A DNA stretch of 64,000 bases from Verrucomicrobiales bacterium (GCA_015075445.1 JABTUJ010000031.1:1-64000); one strand, 5' to 3'. Shown: positions 18,542-28,965, counted from the stretch's first letter. Made by a program: numbers and translations. Notes: a model not told the origin generated them from the letters alone.

Positions 18542-21500
18542 TCACTCGCCGCGACCGCGCCAGACGCGGAGTTCATGGGCGTCCACGCTCAGCAGGGTCT
18601 GGCCATCGGGTTGGAAGCGGACCCCGCCGACGGCGTTGGTGTGCTTGCCCAACACTGCGATCTCGCGCAGGGACTGGGTATCCCACAGGCGCACGCCTCC
18701 CTGGGCATCGCCCGTCACCAACCGGGTGCCGCCGGGGGAGCGAGCCATGGAGACGAACCCAGCGACGCTGCCTGGGGCTTCCTCGAGCACGAGCCGTCGG
18801 TCGGGCCAGTCGAACTTTCGCAGAACACCCAGCCGGCTGGCCGCCACCACGGTCCGGTTGTCAGCCAACACCACCAGTGCCGAGATGGCTCCCGGAAGCG
18901 CACCGGGCCACCGCTGGGACTGGTTCTGGTCGGCATCGACGCATTCGATGGTGCCGGCCGGGTCACCGACCAGCACCAGGCGTTGATCCGGTGAGACGGC
19001 CATGGCGGTGGCCACGGTCGTGAACGTGGGGACACACCGGTCCAGCCGTTCCCGGGCGAGGCTCCAGAACAACAGGTGCGGTTCACCCCGAAACCGGCCA
19101 TGGAGCAAGAGGGTGTCGTGCGAGTGCTGGATACCGTGATGGCTGAGGATCCTGACGGCCGGGAAAGCGGCGATCGGTTGGGGCCGCTCCACGCCCCGGT
19201 AGAGCAGGATCTCGAGGCCTTCTCCGGGCTTCGGCTCGTCTGGCTCCGGCACCACGAGCCGGTACTCGGTACCGGGCAGCGGGATCACCGACGCGCCGGG
19301 GAACGACGGCGGGGGCAGCACCCGACGCGGTTCGAGCGCGTTCCCGACTTCGGTGACGTCCCAGCATGTCCAGCGGCGTTCGCGCCCCACCGCCCCAAGC
19401 ACCCCGAAGCGAAGCGTGGCATAGACGTGACCGGGCGGCAGTTGCCACCGCTCCTCGCCGATGTCCCGTTCGCGCAGGTCCCAGGAACGAACCGACTGAT
19501 CCCGACCGCAGGTCACCAGGAACTGGTCTCCGGCGACGAACGCGCCGCCCCAGATCTCGTCGGTGTGGCCGCGCAGGACCCGCGTGGGTCCACTCCCGCT
19601 GGCGAGATCCCAGACGCGGATCAGGTGGTCCACGCCGAAGGAGGCGAGGCGACGCCCATCCGGCGTCACGGCCAGGCTGAGCACCTCCGGAGCATGCTCT
19701 CCCACCGTCCGCACGGGCTGTCCGGTGGCAATGTCCCACAGGGCGATGCGGCCTCCGTCGGCAGCCGTGAGGAGGGTGTGGTTCCCTTCCCCAAACGCCA
19801 TCGGACTCCTGGCATCAGGCGGCAGCCGCTTCGTCCGCACCGCGAACTGAGCGACGGTTCGTCGTTCCAATGGGTGCAGGACAACGACGTCGGTATCGCC
19901 GGTATCGACCGCCAGCAACCGGCCGTCGGCCGAAACGGTCATGCTCAGCACCCTCCGGACCGGCCCGCCGCTCCCCATCGCCACCACCGCGTCCTTCCGG
20001 ACGTCAATGAAGGTCAGGGGATGCGGCGCCTCGGGTTCGTTGGTGAAGCTGCGTCGGGCGACGACGAGGGTGGCGTCGTCACCGACGAAACGCATGAGGT
20101 TGATTTCGCAGCCGTACTCGCCCCCACGAAGGCCGTGCCGATGCGGTCGACCGTAACTGGTGCCCGAGTGCCAGTTGGTCAGCCGGGTGAGGACCGTCTG
20201 CGGTGCGTCCAGGGAGCGAATCTCGATCTCCAATCCCCGGGCCACGGCGAGGCGCTTCCCATCGCGCGACAGGGCAGCCGCAGCCATCCCGTCCGGCGCG
20301 GCGAACCCGGTCAACACACGACGTCGCCCTGCATCCCAGATCTGGATCTGCCCGGCGGAGTCGAAGGGGGGCAGCGTCAGCCCACAGGTAACGAACCGGT
20401 TCCCCTGCGAGCCGAGCAGGTGCCGCGCACCGCCCGGATGCCTCCCGATCTCCACCGAGTCGTCGGCTCGAGCGAGCGCCTCGAAGTAGAACCACTCCCA
20501 GTCCCGGAGATCTTCCTGGTCTGGACCCGGGCGATGCTCTGCCAGGATGCGGCGGGCCCGGCCAACGTTGCCGGACTGCAACGAGTCGGCGACCAGACGC
20601 ATGTCCGCCAGGTACGCGGCCCGCCGGGCCTGCCGCAGATGGGCCAGCGCCTGCCGCTCTGCCTCGCTGGCCCGGTCTCGCTCCTGAAACGCCAACTGGG
20701 CTTGTTCCCGTTTCTCGGACTCGGCCTGTCTGGCCTTCGCCCACTGCCAGGTGCTGACACCCAGGCCGACCACGAGCGTCACCCCCAATGCCGCGCCCGC
20801 CGCGAAGGCGAGCTTGTTGCGGCGAAAGGCCTTCTGGAACCGGTACACGGCACTCGGCGGCCGGGCCACGACCGGCTCGTGGCTCAAGTGGCGCTTCAGG
20901 TCCGCTGCCAGTCCGTTGGCGGTTTCGTAACGCCGGGTTCGGTCTTTCTCGAGGCACTTCATCGCGATCCAGTCCAGGTCGGAGGGGAGTGAAGCGTGAG
21001 GCGTGATCCGGGATCCGGGATCCGGGAGGCGTGAAGCCCCGCCGGACGCCGCGGCCAGAGCCGATTGCCGGAGGCGGGTCGAGGGCCGCACCGGCTCCTG
21101 CTCCCGGATCGTCCGCCGCATCACGTCGATTCCCCGGGACGTCAGTTCCCGGGGGTCGAACGGGGTGCTCCCCGTCAAGAGCTCGTAAAGCAGCACCCCC
21201 AGGCTGTAGATGTCGCTGCGCGTATCAATGTCCAGCCCGCTCATCTCCGCCTGCTCCGGGCTCATGTACGCCGGGGTCCCGATGAACTGGTGCAATTGCG
21301 TGTACACCGTCGCGTCGGTGAGCCGCCCTTCGACGGCCTGGCGATGCCAGATCATGACTCGGACAGGCACCCGTCGTTAGGCGTGACCAGGATGTTCGAG
21401 GCGATGTCGCGGTGGATGATCCCTCTTGCGCGTGCGGATGGCCTGGCAGACTCGATGGAACAGGTCCAGCCGATCCTTCGTGCCCAGGCGGTTCTGATCG

Positions 21501-22070
21501 CAGTAGTCCGTGATCCGGATCCCCGCACCAGTTCCGCACGAAATAGGGGCGGCCCGATCGGTCAGGGGTCGAGTCTGAAGTCAGACATCGGCATCCGCCT
21601 GCGACTCGATCGTGACTTCCGGCCGCTGACCTCTGATGTCTGACCTCTGCCCACAACCTCGTCAGCGCGGCGATATTGGATGGTCCATCATCGCCAGGCC
21701 TCGCTCGGCCCGAGCGGGCCACCACCCGTTTGGTGTCCATGCCCAGTTGCACCTAAGGCGACCCGCCGCCGCGTTCGGTCTGCTCGGCGACGGTCCACGC
21801 CGCAGCCGCCCTCGCCGATCTTCTCGAGGCCGGCGCCGAGTCTGCCGACCCAGCCATCGACAGGTCGTGAGCCGACTCCGTGATCAGGGCCGACGCGCCC
21901 TTGTCCCAAACAGCGTGCCCGGCTGCTCGTGGGCGGCCAGCAACGCGTCGATCCGCGCGCGGAGGGCCGGATCGCCGGCACATTCCCAGGAAGGCGCGGG
22001 CGTCCCGGCTGAGCGCGACAGTCGCTTGAAAGTTTCACGGAGGGTTTCGCGATGCTGCGTGGCGTCTTAT
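18542..22070 (-). pseudogene. Ser/Thr kinase A with WD40 repeats; N-lobe shattered by indels
   Basis: The 3' frame (18542-21370) encodes the second half of a Pkn-type kinase (YTQLHQFIGTPAYMSPEQAEMSG, DIYSLGVLLYELLTGSTPFD, DLDWIAMKCLEKD). It continues with a transmembrane helix (FAAGAALGVTLVVGLGV), a coiled coil and about seven WD40 repeats (for example RVLRGHTDEIWGGAF and DQSVRSWDL). The upstream 700 bp align by eye to the N-lobe and HRD/DFG region of kinase B, but many 1-3 bp deletions leave no continuous frame. The start near 22070 is approximate. Either the kinase has decayed or this repeat was badly assembled. Loop 1 carries degenerate CTCTGAC heptamers (21565-21650) and loop 2 GATCCGG heptamers (21004-21027). 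The WD40 part would be orphaned without the N-lobe. Confidence 0.75.
21004..21027. repeat. Heptamer repeat (GATCCGG)3 inside kinase A, loop 2
   Basis: Three tandem copies of a 7-bp unit, between the conserved RLRQ segment and DLDWIAMKCLEKD of the kinase. In the coding frame they read DPGSRI. The same unit occupies the same position in kinase C. Confidence 0.85.
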
Positions 22071-22080
22071 TTACTGTATT

Positions 22081-22103
22081 AAGCGCACTCTGTCTCGGAA
22101 AAG
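22081..22103 (-). promoter_or_regulatory. Shared kinase upstream element, copy A
   Basis: On the minus strand this reads CTTTTCCGAGACAGAGTGCG, then a spacer and TAAATAAGAC, matching the elements upstream of kinases B-E. It lies immediately before kinase A and coincides with the last codons of kinase B (ETECA stop). Candidate promoter or operator; the recognising factor is unknown. Confidence 0.55.
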
Positions 22104-23729
22104 AGGGCCGGGCCGCCCGTCCTCATCGGGAGGGTGGGCGGCCAATCAGCATTCTTCTCGAGACGATCCAGCACGTAGGCGGAGATGAAAACCCCGGGGC
22201 CACCGCCTTCACCAACTTCACTTGACCGCTGGAGATGCCGCCGGGCGGCGTCGGGATCGCGTCGCTCCAGATGGCGCAAGCCCACGAAGTGATGGGCCGT
22301 TGCTGACGCGCGGGCGGTTGTCGATTCTCTGAGCAAGGCTTCCTCGCTCAGTTCGCCTGCGAGGTAGCGGACCACCCGCCGCATGGAAGGGCCGAGCAAG
22401 CGGTCGAGCCACCCCGCGGTTCTGAGGTAATCGCGGGCCAGGTTCTGCGCGCGCTCACCTCGGTCCGTCAGCAGGTTCATGGTTGCCGCCACGAACAGGT
22501 CATCCAGATTGTCGGGAGCGTTCGTCGCGATCCTGGCTCCGATGCCGGTTGCCTCGGCGCGGTGCTTGGCACCTCATGGCCGCCAGGGTGGCAAGCTGCC
22601 AACCCATTGGTCTGCGGCGGACGTGTCAGCTCGAAGGCCTCCTCGAACTCCCCATGCCTCATCAGCGGATACACCAAGGCGAGTGCGAAGTTCCAGCCCG
22701 GGATTTCGCTGGACCAGCGGCGGGCCCGTTCGATCGCGCCTTCCAGGTCGCCCGTGAGGATCAAGTGATCGAGTCGGGCCAGAAGTGCTTGCAGGTTCGG
22801 ATGAAACGACTCGAGCTGCTCGCTGGCGTTTTCCGCGAGCCTGGCCTGGGTTTCAGCCTCCGCCGCCTGGCCGGCGCTGCGATAGAGTGCTGCCGCCACC
22901 CGGTGGGTCCCGCAAGCGGCAATCAACACCGAGATCGAGTCCGGCCGCCACGCCTTGGCGGCGGCAATATCGTCCAGAGCCCCCCGCAGGAGCTCGAGGT
23001 CCTTACTCTGGACGGCCTGTTCGGACCTCACGGAGGCCCGGATGATCCGCGCCATGGGTGAGCCTTCGGCATGGATCGCCTCGTCGAGCAGCGGCAGGCC
23101 ACGCTTGGGGTCCAACATGGCCAAGGCTTGCCCCAGGAAGAGCTTGTCGTCGGGTGACACGGGCCGTACCCGCTCCAGCTCGGGGATCAATGGCTCGTAG
23201 GCGCGCAAGCCGGACGTCAGGATTCTCGCCGTCGCCAACAGCCCGAGTGCGGCCACGTTATCCGGCTCCAGTCGTCGCACGGCCTCGAGGTCGGAGATCG
23301 CGAGGGCAGGTTGGGCAGTCGTCACCAGGTGAACTCCCCGGAGGTATCGCAGTTGCGCCTCGGGCAACCGGCTCTTCTCGGCGTCCTTGAACGCCTGCTC
23401 TGCTTCCGGTTGGTAGCAGCTCATGATAGCGGTGCGGACCAACCGGACGGCGGATTGCCTGGCCGTAGCGAGTGCTCGGGTGGTATGCCAAACGGCAGTC
23501 CCAGCGGAAACGATCGCCACAAGGGACCGGCGACGATGGCCGCGCCGGCCGTGAACGCCAGTTTGTTGCGCCGCCAGGCCTTCCAGGCGGTAGGCGGTGG
23601 TGGGCGGTCGAACGACGGCTCGTTCTTCAAATGCCGCATGAGATCAGCCGCCAGCCCGTTGGCCGTCTCGTAACGCCGCGCCCGATCCTTCTCCAGACAC
23701 TTCATCACGATCCAGTCGAGATCGGTCTC

Positions 23730-23763
23730 GATTTCTGATTTCTGATTCCTGATTTCTGATTTG
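23730..23763. repeat. Heptamer repeat (ATTTCTG)n inside kinase B, loop 2
   Basis: Four to five copies of a 7-bp unit. On the coding strand it reads AAATCAG and translates as KSEIRNQ. It sits directly before ETDLDWIVMKCLEKD. The equivalent tract in kinase D is at 33308-33347. Confidence 0.9.
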
Positions 23764-24339
23764 GCCTTCGCGGTCGACCCTTGGCGATCGGCGATCGGCG
23801 GTTTGGACTGCTGCTGCTGGCGGAGCTGGGTGAGGCGCGTGCTGGGCCGCACCGGCTCCTGCTCGCGGATCGTCCGCCGCATGGCGTCGATCCCCTGCGA
23901 CATCAGTTCCTTGGCGTCGAAGGGTGTTACGCCCGTCAGCAACTCGTAGAGCAACACCCCCAGGCTGTAGATGTCGCTGCGCGTATCGATGTCCAGCCCG
24001 CTCATCTCCGCCTGCTCCGGGCTCATGTACGCCGGGGTCCCGATGAACTGGTGCAATTGCGTGTACACCGTCGCGTCGGTGAGCCGCCCTTCGACGGCCT
24101 TGGCGATGCCGAAGTCAATGACCTTGGGGACGGGCACCCCGTCGTGGAGCGTGACCAGGATGTTCGAGGGCTTGATGTCGCGGTGGATGATCCCCTTCTG
24201 GTGCGCGTGCTGGATGGCCTGGCAGACCTTGATGAACAGGTCCAGCCGGTCCTTCGTGCCCAGGCGGTTCTGATCGCAGTAGTCCGTGATCCGGATCCCC
24301 CGCACCAGTTCCATGACGAAATAGGGGCGGCCCGATCCC

Positions 24340-24440
24340 GAGGTCAGAGGTCGGAAGTCAGAAGTCAGAGCATCCGTCGCTCCGCGGGCTGACCTCTGAG
24401 CGCTGACTTCTGACCGCTGACCTCTGATGTCTGACCTCTG
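24340..24440. repeat. Heptamer repeat tract (GTCAGAG/CTCTGAC) inside kinase B, loop 1
   Basis: Imperfect tandem heptamers between AKVLDAG and GRPYFVMELV of the kinase N-lobe. In frame they translate as QRSDIRGQRSEVSAQRS. The unit is the same as the intergenic array at 51-143. The downstream catalytic frame is maintained. Confidence 0.9.
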
Positions 24441-24924
24441 CCCCACCACACCCGCGTCGAGCACCTTGGCGATATTGGGATGGTCCATCATCGCCAGGGC
24501 CTGGCGCTCGGCCTCGAACCGAGCGACGACCTGCTTGGTGTCCATGCCCAGCTTGATCACCTTCAAGGCGACCCGCCGCCGCACGGGTTCGGTCTGCTCG
24601 GCGACGTACACCACGCCGCAGCCGCCCTCGCCGATCTTCTCGAGCAGCTTGTAGCGCCCGATCGTCTGGCCGACCCAGTCATCGGACAGGTCGTGAGCCG
24701 GCTCCAGGCAGATCGTGGGCCGGGAAGGGCCTGCTGCGGTCCCAAACAGCGTGCCGGGCTGCTCGTGGGCGGCCAGCAACGCGTCGATCCGCGCGCGGAG
24801 GGCCGGATCGCCGGCGCATTCGCGGTCCAGGAAGGCGGCGCGCTCGGCCCCGTTCAGGGCGACAGCCGCCGAGAGTTTCTCACGGAGGGTTCGTGATGGC
24901 GTGCGTCTGGATTTACTGGCATTG

Positions 24925-24945
24925 CGCACTGTCCCGAAAAGGGAG
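24925..24945 (-). promoter_or_regulatory. Shared kinase upstream element, copy B
   Basis: Minus-strand CCTTTTCGGGACAGTGCGCA, directly abutting the probable ATG of kinase B at 24924, with GTAAATCCAGAC downstream. It lacks the two or three bases between GACAG and TGCGC found in copies C-E. Confidence 0.5.
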
Positions 24946-25217
24946 GTGGTACTGCCGTTGGTGGCGATCGCTGAGAGCACCATCGAAGGGCCGCAGGTCT
25001 GGATCAACCGTGCCATGCCGTAGGGGAAGACCCACCACCCGCGGAACAGGCGGCGCCGACCACCGGCCCGGCAGTACAAACCCAGCCAGGAGGACCGGCG
25101 CCAGCCAGAACGCGGCGGCGACGGGCGGACGCCGTTCCGGCGGCGCATACGCCGGTGCCGACTCCAGCCTCTCAGGGTCCGCCTCGATCTGCGCCCAGCG
25201 CCGCCGCGGCCGGGTCT
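24946..25217. other. Possible small membrane ORF upstream of kinase B
   Basis: A minus-strand frame (24913-25236, TTG start) reads RPFTLKTRPRRRWAQIEADPE and includes a hydrophobic stretch VAAAFWLAPVLLAGFVLPG. It overlaps the end of the zinc-ribbon gene. It could be a frameshifted continuation of that protein or a chance frame; I do not call it a gene. Confidence 0.25.
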
Positions 25218-25709
25218 TCAGGGTGAACGGACGCAAGACCGCACGGCGCCGGTCCGCCGGATCTGAGTCAGACGGGCGTTGCGGGCGCTGGTGTCAATAG
25301 CGAGCACGGTCGTCCTCAGCAGGCCGCCGAGCGCGAGGAGTAACAGGATGAACCCGAGCGCCCGCCGACCCGGTGGAAGGTCGAGATCTCGCACGCGCCA
25401 CGCCCCGATGACCAGCAGGGCCAGCACGACGGGAGCCAGCAGCAGCGCCAGCAGCCCGAGCATCACCTGCGGCGCGAGGAACCCCGCCACGCCCAGCAAC
25501 GCGAGCCCACAAGCCAGCGCCGCTTCGCCGCTCCGCAGCAGTCCTCCCTGCGCCTCCGGTTCGGCACTGACCTCGGTCTCCTCTGGCGAGGGAACCACGA
25601 CGCGCCGGTTGCAGTTGGGGCATTCGATTTCCTGGCCCGCGAAGCTCGCTTCACCCTCCAGGGGGCGTGCGCAGTGCGGGCACAGGAAATCGACGGCCGC
25701 GGGATTCAC
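25218..25709 (-). CDS. Zinc-ribbon membrane protein, unknown function
   Basis: A protein of about 163 residues from the GTG at 25709 (VNPAAVDFLCPHC). It begins with a zinc ribbon: CPHC at the start and CPNC about 20 residues later. An acidic linker follows, then three hydrophobic helices (ALACGLALLGVAGFLAP, LLALLLAPVVLALLVIGAW, ALGFILLLLALGGLL). The upstream open frame up to 25856 is the translation of an interspersed repeat and is unlikely to be coding. Small zinc-ribbon membrane proteins of this type are common in the PVC group and have no assigned function. The 3' end may continue in another frame (see 24946-25217). Confidence 0.55.
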   Translation of the reverse strand: MNPAAVDFLCPHCARPLEGEASFAGQEIECPNCNRRVVVPSPEETEVSAEPEAQGGLLRSGEAALACGLALLGVAGFLAPQVMLGLLALLLAPVVLALLVIGAWRVRDLDLPPGRRALGFILLLLALGGLLRTTVLAIDTSARNARLTQIRRTGAVRSCVRSP

Positions 25710-26118
25710 ACAGAGGCGGTAACCGCAGATGGACGCAGATTTCGAGACGGAATGGTGCCGAGGGCGGCGAAGCCGGCGGTCACCATCTGGTGGGTCGGTC
25801 TGTCCGGGAAGCCCAACTGAGCCAGCAGGCCCAAGAACGGGAGGAAGCGTCCCCACGCCCCGAGCACCAGCCCGAGACTCCGGTTGCGGCCGGAGACGAG
25901 CACGGTGGCGATGGCGGTGATGAGCTGACGCTGCCTGGTCCGGTTGGGTCCCGCCCCGGGCTTGCCGTCATCTGCGGTGGCGCATGTCGCGACAACCTCT
26001 CCCTCCGGACGGGGAACGTCCCCCTCACCCGCGCTTCGGGCACCCTCTCCCGTCCGACGGGAGAGGGCAGGGCAGAGGGCAGGGGAGAGGGCCGGATCCG
26101 GTGGCCCGTGCATACGCG
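25710..26118. other. Intergenic with interspersed repeats and a palindrome at 26044-26067
   Basis: No convincing gene. It contains an ATCTGCGTCCATCTGCGG-type dispersed repeat (about 25715-25745) and a GC-rich palindrome, CTCTCCCGTC/GACGGGAGAG, at 26044-26067 inside a run of CCCTCACCC-like sequence. The same palindrome lies inside kinase gene D at 33998-34024. Confidence 0.6.
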
Positions 26119-26565
26119 TCAGGCGTTCTGGCCAAGCTGCCGGAGCAGCGTGGCGAAATCGAAGTAGATTCGGCCGCCGGTGATCACCCGGCGGTCGAGG
26201 TCATGTTGGTCGATCGAACAACCGGGAACACGAACCGACTTTCCGGTCGCCCGAATGCCGGCAAACGTGCCGCGATGCACCGCCTCGAAGCGCCACTCGA
26301 CCGCCACCAAGTTCGGTGCATGGGCCAGGTTCACCGGCACATGCACGTTGCCGGGAAATGCGGCGATGAACGGGCGGACGAACTGGTCCCGCACCGCGGC
26401 TTTCCCGTCGAGTCGGGCCACGGGTATCTCGATGACGACGTCGTCCGAGTAGTAGTCCAGGGTGCGGTTCTCATCCGTGCCCTGCCAGGCCTCGAAGTAT
26501 TCCTGGACAAAGGCGCGAACGATGTCGGGGTCCGCCAGCGTGAGGGTGGGAGGTTGTGTGCTCAT
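26119..26565 (-). CDS. NTF2-like (SnoaL-type) protein
   Basis: A 148-residue protein of the NTF2/SnoaL-like fold. The opening helix IVRAFVQEYFEAWQGTDENRTLDYYSDDVVIEIP and the later VEWRFEAVHRGTFAGIRATGKSVRVPGCSI are typical. So is the C-terminal GGRIYFDFATLLRQLG. Members include ketosteroid isomerase-like and polyketide cyclase-like enzymes and proteins of unknown role, so the substrate is not predictable. It lies 18 bp downstream of the aldehyde dehydrogenase remnant on the same strand, probably once one operon. The frame is intact. Confidence 0.8.
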   Translation of the reverse strand: MSTQPPTLTLADPDIVRAFVQEYFEAWQGTDENRTLDYYSDDVVIEIPVARLDGKAAVRDQFVRPFIAAFPGNVHVPVNLAHAPNLVAVEWRFEAVHRGTFAGIRATGKSVRVPGCSIDQHDLDRRVITGGRIYFDFATLLRQLGQNA

Positions 26566-26583
26566 GGGTTGTTTGGCCCGCCG

Positions 26584-27834
26584 TCACAGCGCGGCCACCA
26601 CGGACTTGGTTTCCGTGTAGTGTTCGAGCGCGTCCTTGCCGAGCTCGCGGCCCCAGCCGGACTGTTTGTAGCCACCAAACGGCAGGGCGTTGTCATAGAC
26701 ATGGTAGGTGTTGATCCAGACGGTGCCGGCCTTGAGGGCGTGCGCGACCCGATGCGCCTTCTGGAGGTCGCGGGTCCACACGCCGGCGGCGAGGCCGTAG
26801 GTGGTGTGATTGGCCGCGGCAACGACTTCCTCGACCGACTTGAACGGCACGGCGGCGACCACCGGACCGAACACTTCCTCGCGCATGATCCGGTGGTCGG
26901 GCGCGGTGTTCACCACGACGGTGGGCTCGTAGTAGTAACCCGGCCCCTCGCCGCGCTTGCCGCCGACCGTGGTCTGCGCCCCTTCGCGAGCCACGCCGGC
27001 GACGTAGCCGGTGAACGCCACCTTCGCCACGCCTGGATGCGCGGCAATCGCGGCGCCGGCCGTCTCGCCGAAGCCCGGAAGGATGTTGAGCACACCAGCG
27101 GGCAGGCCGGCTTCGAGTGCCAACTCACCGAGGTAGAGGGCGGCGAGGGGCGTCTGCTCGGCGGGCTTGAGCAAGATGGCGCACCCCGCCGCGAGCGCCG
27201 GTCCCAGCTTCCAGGCGGCCATCAGGATCGGGAAGTTTCACGGGATGATCTGGCCGACGACCCCGACCGGCTCCTTGAGCGTGTAAGCAAAGAAGCGCTG
27301 GCCGGGCTGGAAGGGGGCGGTGAGCGGTACGGTCTCGCCGTGGCGACCGCGCGCGAGCCCCGCCATGTAACGCAGCGTGTCGGCCGCGAAGGGGATGTCG
27401 CCGTGTCGGGCGTAGGTGAAGGGCTTGCCGTTGTCCAGCGATTCGAGCGTTCCCAGCGTGTCGGCGTGTTCCTCGAGGAGGTCGGCCAACCGCCAGAGGA
27501 ACCGGGCGCGTTCGGCCGGAGTGAAACTGCCCCAAGGCCCGTTCAAGGCCCGGGTCGCGGCCGCCACGGCTCGATCCACGTCCTCGGCATCGGCTTCCGC
27601 CACCCGGGCCAGAACGCCGCCGGTGGCGGGGTTGTAGGTCTCGAAGGTGCGGCCGGCAGCAGCCGGCAACCATTGCCCGTCAATCAGCAACGGCCTGGGC
27701 GAGCCCAGGAAGCAGGCGACGTTCGCATCGGGCGTCACGCCGGGCTGGATCGAGGGCGTGAAGGCGGCGAGTTGGACAAGTTCGAGGGTGGGTTCAGCGA
27801 GGGTGGCAGTCATGGTTTGGCTAGGTTGGGACAC
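26584..27834 (-). pseudogene. Aldehyde dehydrogenase remnant: nonsense codon and loss of catalytic core
   Basis: The N-terminal part (27238-27834) has the NAD-binding start (PLLIDGQWLPAAAGRTFETYNPATG) and reaches VVGQIIP. Next comes TGA at 27238-27240, where ALDHs have the conserved Trp of PWNFP. The same frame continues NFPILMAAWKLGPALAAGCAILLKPAEQTP to HPGVAKVAFTG and then jumps to YVAGVAREGAQTTVGGKRGEGPGYYYEPT. In an intact ALDH about 100-130 residues lie between these, including the ELGGKSP glutamate and the catalytic Cys of GQxC. Both are missing. The C-terminal REEVFGPV and GYKQSGWGRELGKDALEHYTETKSV are present. Total coding is about 417 codons against about 490 for the family. It cannot be a working dehydrogenase. 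Confidence 0.9.
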
Positions 27835-28098
27835 CGCCTGGCCGTGACCAAGGTGGGCGTCTTGGTACTACTGATGTCGTCCATCACTCTTCAAGGCGCA
27901 AAAGGACGGCGGAAAGTAGGTGGGCAACCACGGGGCCGCCGTCTGCAAGTCGGAGGTTTGCCAGCCGGTAGCCGGGGGGTGCTACCTTCTCCTGATCCCG
28001 TGAGACCCACCGAGCCCTGCCAGTCCAAGCGTCGCCACGCAAGAACAAGGCGAGCGCTTGGCGTTGTCGGCCCCGGTCGCCGGTGGTAGTCTCGGGGC

Positions 28099-28368
28099 GT
28101 GACGGACGTCGAACCCATCCTGGCGAAAGCGGTTCAGGTGGCGAGGTCGTATGGGGCCACGCGACTGCGGTTGTTCGGCAGCGCGTTGGCGAATCCAGCC
28201 AACGCCCGCGACCTCGACCTGGCGTGTGCCGGCGTGCCCGGCTGGAGGCTGTTCGAACTCTCGGCGGAGCTCGAGGCAGTGGTCAGGATGCCCCTGGACT
28301 TGGTGCCACTCGAGCCGGCCACGCCTTTCACCCGGCTGATCCAGAAACGGGCTCGCGTGTTGTTGTGA
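28099..28368 (+). CDS. Minimal nucleotidyltransferase, MntA-like antitoxin
   Basis: An 89-residue nucleotidyltransferase-fold protein. It has LRLFGSALANPANARDLDLACAGV, a variant of the MNT motif GSxARG...SDxDL. MNT proteins pair with HEPN ribonucleases, and in MntA/HepT systems they inactivate the toxin by nucleotide transfer. Its stop overlaps a GTG (GTGA, 28365-28368) that starts a HEPN-like frame, the usual pairing. That partner is truncated, so this may be an orphan. The Arg and Gly of the canonical motif are replaced by Leu-Ala, which may weaken activity. Confidence 0.75.
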   Translation: MTDVEPILAKAVQVARSYGATRLRLFGSALANPANARDLDLACAGVPGWRLFELSAELEAVVRMPLDLVPLEPATPFTRLIQKRARVLL

Positions 28369-28460
28369 CGGCGGAAGAACTCAGGGCGGAGGTTGTCCAG
28401 CACCTCGACGCCCGCGACCAACTGGGGCAAGGGCGCCCACCATTTCTCGCGGGGATCTGC
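28365..28460 (+). pseudogene. HEPN (HepT-like) toxin gene, truncated at the junction with kinase C
   Basis: The GTG at 28365 begins VTAEELRAEVVQHLDARDQLGQ, which resembles the N-terminal helix of HepT-like HEPN ribonucleases. After about 30 codons the similarity ends. Sequence from about 28460 on is the antisense of kinase C (DTPNKQIP), and the frame stops at 28520. The remaining HEPN helices, including the RxxxxH active site, are absent. The two genes were apparently joined by a deletion. Confidence 0.6.
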
Positions 28461-28941
28461 TTGTTCGGCGTGTCCAGATCGCGAGCTCTCCGTAGCAGGG
28501 CGAAGACCTCTTCGCGATAGCCAACCTGCCGGCTCATGCGCGTTGCGCGTGCCTGGCCCAGCAGCGATTCGGATAGCCTGGCCGTCGCGTCCCGCGCGCT
28601 GAGCTCCGCCTGCTTCTCCGCCGCCTCGGCTTTAACGCGCTCTTGTGCCTCGTTGTCCCGCGCACGCTGCGCGACCGCGGTCTGCCACAGGCTGGCCGTC
28701 AGCCCCAGGACCAGCGCGGCTACGACCGCCGTTCCGGCCGCGAACACGAGTTTGTTCCGCCGAAATGCCTTCTGAAACCGGTACGCCGCACTCGGCGGCC
28801 GGGCCACCACCGGTTCGTTGCCCAAGTGCCGCTTGAGATCCGCGGCCAGCCCGTTGGCCGTCTCGTACCGCCGCCCCCGGTCCTTCTCGAGGCACCTCAT
28901 CACGATCCAGTCCAGGTCGGAGGGGAGCGAAGCGTGAGGCG

Positions 28942-28965
28942 AGATCCGGGATCCGGGATCCGGGA
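28942..28965. repeat. Heptamer repeat (GATCCGG)3 inside kinase C, loop 2
   Basis: The same 7-bp unit and position as in kinase A (21004-21027), encoding DPGSRI just before LPSDLDWIVMRCLEKD. Confidence 0.85.

Larger units (their letters stand above)
22079..24924 (-). pseudogene. Ser/Thr kinase B with TPR-like sensor half; at least three frameshifts
   Basis: This is a paralogue of intact kinase D. The central frame (23421 to about 24890) encodes the N-terminal cap (AERAAFLDRECAGDPALRAR) and the kinase domain: G-loop GEGGCGVVY, ALKVIK, HRDIKPSNIL, DFGIAKA and YMSPEQA. A second frame (22477-23520) gives the transmembrane end and TPR-like repeats. A third (22079-22492) gives the conserved C terminus (LLTDRGERAQNLARDYLRTAGW). 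The probable start is ATG 24924 (MPVNPDARHHEPS), joined to the cap by a one-base shift. The catalytic domain is in frame across the CTCTGAC tract in loop 1. All key kinase residues are present, so a kinase fragment could be active if the shifts are real. Confidence 0.75.

Noticed and set aside
27238..27240. TGA recoding (selenocysteine or TGA as Trp) in the aldehyde dehydrogenase
   Set aside because: TGA serves as the stop in many intact genes of the window, no SECIS-like hairpin is evident, and the enzyme has also lost its catalytic core.
28083..28520. A 145-residue protein covering the MNT/HEPN region
   Set aside because: The first two thirds are out of frame with the MNT gene; only the last 51 codons (HEPN N terminus and junction) are meaningful.
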